A stretch of DNA of 14,183 bases from assembly GCA_964610045.1 (NCBI GenBank), contig CAZSUN010000100.1:1-14183 (forward strand). The letters run 5' to 3'. The translations under genes and the position numbers were made by a program. The DNA is from JACCYX01 sp964610045 (GTDB taxonomy: Bacteria > Chloroflexota > Chloroflexia > Thermomicrobiales > UBA6265). Shown one piece after another: positions 7,499-13,047 of this stretch; position 1 is the stretch's first letter, and the number at the start of each line of letters is the position of its first letter. Below the pieces are notes generated by a model that was not told where the DNA came from, did no database searches, and was given only the letters and a program-made list of their open reading frames with translations.

Positions 7499-7848
7499 CT
7501 GACGAATCGACGGTTTCCAACGGTGGCAACGCCTCCACCTACGCCATCGTCAAGACGGGTGGCAAACAGTACCGGGTGAAGGTCGGTGACCGCATCGCGG
7601 TCGAGCGGCTGGCCGACGAAGCCGGGAACGACATCACCTTCGACCAGGTGCTCCTGATCGGTGGCGGTGGAGAAACGCTGATCGGCGATCCACTCGTTGA
7701 TGGTGCGGCGGTGACCGCCCGGATTGACGCTCACGAGCGGGGAGACAAGATCGTGGTCTTCAAGTTCAAGAAGCGGAAGCGCTATCGCCGGCGCACCGGG
7801 CACCGCCAGGAATTGACCCGGCTGACCATCACCGGCATTACAGCCTGA
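7495..7848 (+). CDS. rplU: 50S ribosomal protein L21
   Basis: 117 residues. The conserved core starts at YAIVKTGGKQYRVKVGD and contains FKFKKRKRYRRRTGHRQ, the basic loop that contacts 23S rRNA. L21 sits in the large subunit near L20. Start ATG 7495 is preceded by AGGAAGAG at good spacing; GTG 7489 is possible but too close to that site. With this start the protein has about 15 Ser/Asn/Thr-rich residues before the position where most L21 proteins begin. It is first in the rplU-rpmA-rpmE operon, behind an extended -10 promoter and a structured leader. Confidence 0.96.
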   Translation: MTDESTVSNGGNASTYAIVKTGGKQYRVKVGDRIAVERLADEAGNDITFDQVLLIGGGGETLIGDPLVDGAAVTARIDAHERGDKIVVFKFKKRKRYRRRTGHRQELTRLTITGITA

Positions 7849-7860
7849 TCGAGACGATCG

Positions 7861-7877
7861 CGCGGGCGTGTCCCGCG
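7861..7877 (+). promoter_or_regulatory. Intercistronic hairpin between rplU and rpmA
   Basis: CGCGGG and CCCGCG form a perfect 6-bp stem with a 5-base loop, 12 nt after the rplU stop and just upstream of the rpmA ribosome site (GAGGAGG near 7886). No T-run follows, so termination is unlikely. A role in mRNA stability or in setting rpmA translation is possible. Confidence 0.3.
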
Positions 7878-7900
7878 TTGCACGTGAGGAGGCCATCCCC

Positions 7901-8224
7901 ATGGCACATAAAAAAGGCGGCGGCAGCACACGCAACGGCCGCGACAGTGCCGCCCAACGACTCGGCGTCAAGCGTGGCGACGGCCAGTACGTCACAGCCG
8001 GCACGATCGTGGTGCGACAGCGCGGCACCGAGTTCTGGGTCGGCCAGAATGTCGGGATCGGCAAGGACCATACCATCTACGCCACGATCGACGGCGTCGT
8101 CCGGTTCGAGCCGGTCACGCGTGACAAGCGGCGAATCAGCGTCTACCCGCCCGAGGTATATCCCATCGGTGGCGGTCCTGGCTTGATCGTGCCGGATGAA
8201 ACGGTCGCAACGGCGGCGGACTAA
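7901..8224 (+). CDS. rpmA: 50S ribosomal protein L27
   Basis: 107 residues. It begins MAHKKGGGSTRNGRDS, the nearly invariant L27 N-terminus that reaches the peptidyl-transferase centre. No cleavable N-terminal extension of the Firmicutes type is seen. VRQRGTEFWVGQNVGIGKDHT follows as in the family. L27 is usually about 85 residues; here about 20 extra residues follow the last core strand (ISVY), with a Gly/Pro-rich piece and an acidic/Ala end. ATG 7901 has a strong GAGGAGG upstream. It lies between rplU and rpmE; the obgE gene that often follows rpmA is absent. Confidence 0.96.
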   Translation: MAHKKGGGSTRNGRDSAAQRLGVKRGDGQYVTAGTIVVRQRGTEFWVGQNVGIGKDHTIYATIDGVVRFEPVTRDKRRISVYPPEVYPIGGGPGLIVPDETVATAAD

Positions 8225-8253
8225 CACCGCCCCATGTCGGAGTCCAACCAGCA

Positions 8254-8604
8254 ATGAAGCCGAATATCCATCCCCGTTATGTCGAGGCGACCGTGATCTG
8301 CTCGTGTGGCAACACGTTCCAGACGCGTTCGACCCGCCCCGAGCTTCGAACCGATCTCTGCAATGTCTGTCACCCGTTCTACACGGGCGAGCAGCGCATC
8401 GTGGACACGGCCGGTCAAGTCGAGCGGTTCACCCGCCGCATGGAGGCCGCTGCCGCCCGGTCGGGCCAGCTCTCCAAGCGCCAGCGCCGGATCACAGCCA
8501 AGCAGGAGCAGACAGCCGCTGCGGCAGCTGCCTCCGCCGAGGCTGCGGCCGAAGCGGCCGGCGCCGACGAGGTTGCCGCCGAGAACGCGGCCGCCAGCGC
8601 CTGA
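8254..8604 (+). CDS. rpmE: 50S ribosomal protein L31 with long Lys/Ala-rich tail
   Basis: 116 residues. It begins MKPNIHPRY as in L31, then has the zinc ligands C16-x-C18 and C36-x2-C39 (CSCGN, CNVCHPFYTG), marking it as the C+ zinc-binding form. The core ends near residue 68. The remaining 45 or so residues are first basic (SKRQRRITAKQEQ), then almost only Ala, Glu, Gly and Asp, a likely helical or disordered tail absent from most L31 proteins. ATG 8254 lies 29 nt after the rpmA stop; the nearest ribosome-site-like bases (GGAG, 8239-8242) are a little far away. It is the last gene of the operon, followed by a palindromic terminator. Confidence 0.95.
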   Translation: MKPNIHPRYVEATVICSCGNTFQTRSTRPELRTDLCNVCHPFYTGEQRIVDTAGQVERFTRRMEAAAARSGQLSKRQRRITAKQEQTAAAAAASAEAAAEAAGADEVAAENAAASA

Positions 8605-8621
8605 CGCGGAATCCGATCGGA

Positions 8622-8655
8622 AAACCGGCAGGTGGTCATGACCACCTGCCGGTTT
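8622..8655. terminator. Palindromic intrinsic terminator after rpmE, probably bidirectional
   Basis: A perfect 34-base palindrome centred on the step at 8638/8639. It starts with AAACCGGCAGG, ends with CCTGCCGGTTT, and has GGTCATGACC at its centre. It lies 17 nt after the rpmE stop. The short T-run on one side and A-run on the other let it work for rpmE and for the convergent XRE gene, whose stop is at 8769. Confidence 0.8.
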
Positions 8656-8768
8656 GTCGTCCCTGCTGCACGAAGTGTTTGCAGTATGCCAAGGTCGCAC
8701 GATCCCGAGGAATGGGATTGCGACATCCGGAGTTCGGCCGACCTGAGCACTCCCGGCCTGGTGCTGGT

Positions 8769-9242
8769 TCAGTCATCTCCGATGTCGAACAATGGCACCA
8801 TCCCCTGCAGCCGGCTGGCCACGTTCTCCGGATTCAGGGCCCCATCGATCAACGCGCCCTGAATCCACTGGTGCTCGTCGGCATGAACGAATCGCGCGAA
8901 GCGCAACACGGACATCCGACCGGTGTCGGACAAATCGCGATAGATCGTCAGCAACCGCCGCTCCTCGTCGTTCTCCCTGGGACCAGCTGTCTCGATGACG
9001 CCCGACGCCCGAAGCAGATCGACGCGGGAGAACCCTAGTGCGGTGGCCAGCTTGTCGAGCGACTCGACGCTTGGATGCGTCCCGCGTCCGCGCTCGATAT
9101 CGCAGACGTACGAGCGACTCAAGCCCGAGCGATCGGCGAGTTCGCGCTGGCTCAGACCCTGCTTCATGCGAACGGCGCGAATCCAGCCTCCAAGCTGTGA
9201 CCTGTCTTCCTGGTGGCTTCCACTCGCCAATCCGTCCGTCAC
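8769..9242 (-). CDS. XRE-family helix-turn-helix transcriptional regulator
   Basis: 157 residues. An N-terminal Cro/C1-type HTH spans about residues 17-72. Helix 2-turn-helix 3 reads LSQRELADRSGLSRSYVCDIERG, followed by PSVESLDKLATALGF, the classic end of the domain. The C-terminal 80 residues carry no domain I recognise; they are mixed charged and may serve dimerisation or effector contact. The start is GTG 9242, because AAGGGAG sits about 7 nt upstream; no ATG precedes the HTH. It is convergent with rpmE and divergent from the PfkB-like gene (199 nt apart), so it could regulate that gene or itself, but no operator repeat is obvious to me. Confidence 0.88.
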   Translation of the reverse strand: MTDGLASGSHQEDRSQLGGWIRAVRMKQGLSQRELADRSGLSRSYVCDIERGRGTHPSVESLDKLATALGFSRVDLLRASGVIETAGPRENDEERRLLTIYRDLSDTGRMSVLRFARFVHADEHQWIQGALIDGALNPENVASRLQGMVPLFDIGDD

Positions 9243-9441
9243 GTACGTCTCCCTTCCACCCTCGTCCTCGATGATTCCCTGCGTTCAACCAGATCCGGTC
9301 TTGCACTTCGACGGCCTGCCTGCGACCATCCGGGAATTGACATCTGGTTAATCATAGTCCGGAAAGACAGCAGCCTTTGCCCTCGCCCCACGTTTCTCAA
9401 ACCTGGCGTGTGTCACATCTCTCACCAGCGAGCGATCGCTG

Positions 9442-10236
9442 ATGCGGCGAGCGCGCATCGCCATCGCCGGCGACACCCGGCTCATCCACGGTTCGCTCAC
9501 CAACGCTGGCGCAATCGCCCTGGAACTTGCGAACGGTTGGCCGGTGGATGTCGGCATCCGCACTGTCGCGCACTCGGCAGATGCCTGGGAGTTGCTCGAT
9601 CAGCAGTTTGGCGAAGCTGGGGTGACCACCTGGCTCACCATTCGAGAACCGGCCAACCACGAGGGCATCGGGGCATCGTTGCGGATGGGCGACACCCTGA
9701 ACATCGATGAATTGTTCAGTCATGACCTGGTCATCGTTGCCTGCCGGGATGTCGCACTGCGACGCTTCCTTGCCGATCTCCCGGTCCACACCTATCCGGG
9801 AGTGCGCCAACTTGCACTGATCCACTTCGACGAAGGCGGAATCGACGGTGAGCGCCTTGAAGACCTGACACGTTTCGACGTCATCATTGGGAGCGACTCG
9901 GACTACGCCCAGATCGTGGGCGGGCACCCTGAAGCGGCACACCCACTGACGGCAATGGCACCAGCCATTACCGCGACCAACACTCGCGCAGCGATCAGTT
10001 GGGGACGACACGGCGAGTTCACCTGCATCCGGCCAGACCAGGTCCTGCTGGAGGTCGCGGCCCTGCATGCGCCATACACCCCGTCGGATTCTCCCTGGGC
10101 AGGCTTCGTGGGGGCGGTGGCGATGGGTATGGTGAACCGGCTCGGTTGGGAAGAGATCGGGCGGGATGCAGCACGGCAGTTCGCGACTCGCACCCAATCC
10201 GTCCGATCCGGTGAGCCTCCCCGAGGTGCTGGCTAG
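9442..10236 (+). CDS. PfkB/ribokinase-like protein with degenerate catalytic motif (possible pseudokinase)
   Basis: 264 residues. The overall pattern follows PfkB sugar kinases: a first strand RIAIAGDT, a VDVGIRTV...LLDQQFGEAGVTT segment like the usual 'VG.DE.G..l...L...GV.t', the strand FDVIIGSDSDYAQIVGG (PfkB 'N..E...L.G'), then AISWGRHGEF and a C-terminal FVGAVAMGM like 'F.GAf..gL'. The catalytic DTTGAGD box is replaced by SDSPWAG, so the general-base Asp appears to be Ala, and the N-terminal glycine-rich GGxxxN motif is also not recognisable. It is shorter than usual (about 300). It may therefore not phosphorylate sugars. Start ATG 9442 is placed by the first strand; no strong ribosome site is seen. 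It lies divergent from the XRE gene and 49 nt before queG. Confidence 0.6.
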   Translation: MRRARIAIAGDTRLIHGSLTNAGAIALELANGWPVDVGIRTVAHSADAWELLDQQFGEAGVTTWLTIREPANHEGIGASLRMGDTLNIDELFSHDLVIVACRDVALRRFLADLPVHTYPGVRQLALIHFDEGGIDGERLEDLTRFDVIIGSDSDYAQIVGGHPEAAHPLTAMAPAITATNTRAAISWGRHGEFTCIRPDQVLLEVAALHAPYTPSDSPWAGFVGAVAMGMVNRLGWEEIGRDAARQFATRTQSVRSGEPPRGAG

Positions 10237-10273
10237 GGATACGGTCGTCCCGCAATCCAGTTGGTGATCGCCC

Positions 10274-10279
10274 TATACT
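10274..10279 (+). promoter_or_regulatory. -10 box (TATACT) immediately before queG
   Basis: TATACT ends 6 nt before the queG ATG, so a transcript started here would begin at or within a base or two of the start codon (leaderless). There is no good -35 at 16-18 nt. GGAGG directly abuts the ATG, too close to act as an ordinary ribosome site. Confidence 0.4.
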
Positions 10280-10285
10280 CGGAGG

Positions 10286-11479
10286 ATGAACATTCTCCGT
10301 CCACCAGACGCCATCCCGTTCATCCTGCCATCCAATCCCGAACGTACCGCGTTGACGGCGCGGGTAAAGCTGCTGGCATCCCGGCATGGTCTTGCCGTGT
10401 CTGCCGTCACCACTGTCGATCCGTTTCCGGAGACGGCGGCCTATCTCGAACGGCACATCGACACGGGTCATGTGCAGGGTCTCGACTGGTTCACGAAGGA
10501 ACGGGCTCGCGTTGCCGCCGACGTCCGCAACCTCCAGCCATCGGCGAAGTCCATCATTTCCGTTGGCATTGCCTATTGGCCGGGACCAACGGAAAAACCT
10601 GACGACGGGGTCGTTCGCGGCCGGATCTCGCGGTATGCCTGGGGACGCGACTACCACCGCGTACTGAAACGGCGAATGAAGGCACTCCACACCGATCTCG
10701 AGTCCATGCTGGGACAGGCGGTGGACGCCAGGTTCCTGGTCGACACCGCCCGGATCGTCGACCGAGCGGTGGCAGCACGTGCCGGATTGGGATGGTACGG
10801 CAAGCACGCGAACCTGATCGTGCCAGGGCATGGTTCATGGGTCCTGCTTGGTGAACTGCTGCTCGACATCGAACTTGAACCCGACCAACCACTGGAACGG
10901 AACTGCGGGCGATGCATGATCTGTATCGATCGGTGCCCAACCGGCGCAATCGTCGAACCATATGTGATCGACGCCCCGCGCTGCATCTCCTACCTCACGA
11001 TCGAGTTGCGTGGATCGATTCCGCGGGAGCTGCGTCCGCGACTGGGCGACTGGGTCTACGGCTGCGATGTGTGCCAGGAAGTGTGCCCCTATACATCCGC
11101 GGCCAGGGTCACGGACGATGCCGAACTCCGCCCGCGGTCCGTCGACAATGCCTGGCCCGGTCTCCACTGGCTGTTGCAGATGTCGGAAGCAGAGTTTGGG
11201 GACACCTATTACGGGACGCCGGTTCCGCGCGCCAAGCGGCGAGGCCTGGCGCGGAATGCGGCGGTCGCCCTGGGCAACACTGGAACCGAGGTGGATGTGC
11301 CGGTGCTTGCGCAGACCGTGACCAGCCACGACGAACCGATCGTGCGGGGGCATGCGGCCTGGGCGTTGGGACGGATTGGCGGTCGAATTGCCAGGCGCGC
11401 ATTGGAACACGCCTGGAGTCTGGACTCCGATTCATCCGTGCGGGAGGAGGCCCAGGCTGCGTTGAACGGCCTGCCATGA
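10286..11479 (+). CDS. queG: Epoxyqueuosine reductase QueG with C-terminal HEAT-like repeats
   Basis: 397 residues, cytoplasmic. It catalyses the last step of queuosine synthesis, reducing epoxyqueuosine in tRNA with cobalamin and two 4Fe-4S clusters. Visible marks are the catalytic region FLVDTARIVDRAVAARAGLGWYGKH (Asp153), cluster cysteines C207, C210, C213 and C217 (CxxCxxCxxxCP), and C233, C260, C263 and C267 (CDVCQEVCP). Residues from about 318 onward (GLARNAAVALGNTG, then GHAAWALGRIGG) are HEAT-like helices that bind tRNA in the long form of QueG. Start ATG 10286 gives about 20 residues before the conserved domain. The gene follows the PfkB-like gene by 49 nt but probably has its own -10 box. 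It is convergent with apt. The rest of the queuosine pathway is not in the window. Confidence 0.96.
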   Translation: MNILRPPDAIPFILPSNPERTALTARVKLLASRHGLAVSAVTTVDPFPETAAYLERHIDTGHVQGLDWFTKERARVAADVRNLQPSAKSIISVGIAYWPGPTEKPDDGVVRGRISRYAWGRDYHRVLKRRMKALHTDLESMLGQAVDARFLVDTARIVDRAVAARAGLGWYGKHANLIVPGHGSWVLLGELLLDIELEPDQPLERNCGRCMICIDRCPTGAIVEPYVIDAPRCISYLTIELRGSIPRELRPRLGDWVYGCDVCQEVCPYTSAARVTDDAELRPRSVDNAWPGLHWLLQMSEAEFGDTYYGTPVPRAKRRGLARNAAVALGNTGTEVDVPVLAQTVTSHDEPIVRGHAAWALGRIGGRIARRALEHAWSLDSDSSVREEAQAALNGLP

Positions 11480-11559
11480 ACTGTCAGCCCAGGCCGAACG
11501 AGCTGCGCGTGCCAGAAACACCAACTTCGCAAGGTGGCTGGTGAAGCGTCCAGATAGAG

Positions 11560-12102
11560 CTAATACGCGACCAGGCTGTACACCGGATAGCCGCGCGTGT
11601 GGGCGCGACCGTTGAGCGCGGTGAGTTCCGCGAGCACGCTGATGCCGACGATATCGCCGCCAAGGCGTTCGACGAGGCGGATGGTGGCTTCGAGGGTGCC
11701 ACCCGTGGCCAAAAGGTCGTCCACGATCAGGATTCGCTCTCCCGGTGTGATCGCGTCGGTGTGGATCTGCAGCATGTTGGTGCCGTATTCCAGCGCGTAC
11801 TCCTCGGAAAGTGTCTCGCTCGGGAGCTTGCCCGGCTTGCGCACCGGCACCACGCCGGCGCCCATCGCATAGGCGATCGGCGTCCCCAGAATGAAGCCGC
11901 GACTCTCGATGATGACCACCTTTTCGACCAGGTCGAATGGTGCAGCCATGGCATCGACCGTATGGCGGAATGCCTCGCCGTCTGCCAGCAATGTCGTGAT
12001 ATCGCGGAACAGGATGCCAGGAATCGGGAAATCTGGTACATCGCGAATGTGCGTGCGCAAGGTTTCGGAGATGGTGGAAGCGTCCGGTCCGTTTTCGGTC
12101 AT
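11560..12102 (-). CDS. apt: Adenine phosphoribosyltransferase
   Basis: 180 residues, the normal length. Apt converts adenine and PRPP to AMP in purine salvage. The PRPP-binding motif ILIVDDLLATGGT is at residues 124-136 (Asp128, Asp129). The N-terminal hood piece PDFPIPGILFRDITTLL and the IESRGFILG and VRKPGKLP loops are typical. The start is ATG 12102, since MTENGPDAST precedes the first conserved helix. The frame stays open upstream to 12201, but that stretch is not conserved and overlaps a candidate -10 box. No strong ribosome site is seen. It is convergent with queG (80 nt between stops). The PduO-type gene lies upstream on the same strand, but 236 nt of hairpin-containing DNA separate them, so separate transcription is likely. 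Confidence 0.96.
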   Translation of the reverse strand: MTENGPDASTISETLRTHIRDVPDFPIPGILFRDITTLLADGEAFRHTVDAMAAPFDLVEKVVIIESRGFILGTPIAYAMGAGVVPVRKPGKLPSETLSEEYALEYGTNMLQIHTDAITPGERILIVDDLLATGGTLEATIRLVERLGGDIVGISVLAELTALNGRAHTRGYPVYSLVAY

Positions 12103-12160
12103 CAGGCTGTCCCGTGTGCGGTTAATCCAGATGGCGAACCGCCAGCGCGCCGCCACCCGG

Positions 12161-12166
12161 AGTGTA
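12161..12166 (-). promoter_or_regulatory. Weak -10 candidate (TACACT) for apt
   Basis: On the minus strand TACACT stands 58 nt before the apt ATG, giving a leader of about 50 nt. No TTGACA-like box lies at 16-18 nt; the hairpin arm 12178-12232 occupies that place. The candidate rests on the hexamer alone. Confidence 0.2.
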
Positions 12167-12177
12167 GCGGACAGCCG

Positions 12178-12232
12178 AGGATCGAGACACGAGCGCCCCA
12201 TCCGGATTCCGGGCCGCTCGCGTCTCGATCCT
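12178..12232. repeat. Long imperfect inverted repeat upstream of apt
   Basis: Arms 12178-12188 and 12222-12232 pair perfectly over 11 bp (AGGATCGAGAC / GTCTCGATCCT). After one A-C mismatch a further 6 bp pair (CGAGCG 12190-12195 / CGCTCG 12215-12220). After another mismatch, CCC and GGG pair around an 11-base loop that contains ATCCGGAT. No T-run follows on either strand. It could be a terminator-like element for the PduO gene, an mRNA structure, or a dispersed palindromic repeat. Confidence 0.6.
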
Positions 12233-12338
12233 TCTCGCTAACGACACCATGCCGGGACAGGCTTCGTTGCATCTCCCATGCTGAATTGTCTCGGGTTGGA
12301 TGCTCGACAGCATACGGCAATGACCTCGCAGGCCGCGC

Positions 12339-12890
12339 TTACCCATCCGGATTGGTGCGGGCGAGAGCGACGTTGCCGGTCTCCCGGAGATCTTCGACAC
12401 GGGCGAGGATGAAGAGCAGTGATGAAAGCCTGTTGAGGTAGCGGACGATCTCACCGTTACCGACGACTCCATCGCGCACCAGGGGCACCGCCTGGCGTTC
12501 GGCGCGACGTACGACCGTCCTCGCGACATCGAGCGCGGCACTGGCGGTCGTTTCCCCAGGGAGCACGAACTCGCGCGGCAGCGTGATCTCTCCAGACAGG
12601 AATTCCAACTCCTGTTCGAGCCACGCGGTTCGCGTTGACGGAAGCCGGAGATCGTCTGGACGGGTTGCGTCGGTGAAGGCCAGTTCCGCCATGATGTGAT
12701 AGAGATCGCGCTGGACGGTCACCAACCGGTCGTTCGTCGCGGGCGCCTGGGCCAGCGCACGGCCGAGGCCAATGGAGGAGGTCGACTCGTCGAGGGCGCC
12801 GATCAGGTCGATTCGAGGATCATCCTTCTCAACGCGTTCGCCCAGGAGATCGGTCATGCCCTGGTCACCACGGGCGGTGTACATCCGCAT
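12339..12890 (-). CDS. pduO: PduO-type cob(I)alamin adenosyltransferase
   Basis: 183 residues, normal for the family. It transfers the adenosyl group of ATP to cob(I)alamin to make coenzyme B12. The N-terminal ATP-binding piece MRMYTARGDQGMTDLLG is followed by RVEKDDPRIDLIGALDES. Further on are FVLPGETTASAALDVART, the VVRRAER helix (Arg128, Arg129, Glu131, Arg132) and YLNRLSSLLFILAR. The usual reading of the last motif is NRLSDxLF, and here the Asp is Ser (residue 157), a small departure of unknown effect. Start ATG 12890 has AAAGG about 9 nt upstream; an ATG two codons later is possible. It is transcribed away from the Gfo/Idh/MocA gene. QueG nearby also depends on cobalamin, though not on the adenosyl form. 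Confidence 0.93.
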   Translation of the reverse strand: MRMYTARGDQGMTDLLGERVEKDDPRIDLIGALDESTSSIGLGRALAQAPATNDRLVTVQRDLYHIMAELAFTDATRPDDLRLPSTRTAWLEQELEFLSGEITLPREFVLPGETTASAALDVARTVVRRAERQAVPLVRDGVVGNGEIVRYLNRLSSLLFILARVEDLRETGNVALARTNPDG

Positions 12891-12942
12891 GGTAATTGCC
12901 TTTCTTGGAATTCCGGTTCCTCACGTTTTCACTGTCGCATCA

Positions 12943-12951
12943 TGGTACGAT
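12943..12951 (+). promoter_or_regulatory. Candidate extended -10 for the Gfo/Idh/MocA gene
   Basis: TGGTACGAT fits an extended -10 with one central deviation (TACGAT for TATAAT). It lies in the intergenic DNA between the divergent PduO-type gene and the oxidoreductase. No convincing -35 is seen at standard spacing. Confidence 0.25.
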
Positions 12952-13047
12952 CGGTGACTGCTGCCGCGCCGGTCGATTCGCATGTGGCCGGTCTTTCTCG
13001 CCAGCCACGTTGCTTCCATTGTCAGCTGTGGGGGTACTGCCGTTCTC

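Noticed and set aside
9337..9358. Perfect TTGACA at 9337 as a -35 for the PfkB-like gene, and TATGAT on the minus strand (9351-9356) for the XRE gene
   Set aside because: No -10 lies 16-18 nt after the TTGACA, and no -35 lies at the right distance from TATGAT.
11500..11540. Hairpin between convergent queG and apt
   Set aside because: The best stem is 7 bp with a mismatch and no T-run; not strong enough to call.
12300..12313. Small ATGCT/AGCAT hairpin after the PduO-type gene
   Set aside because: Only 5 bp with no T-run; likely chance.
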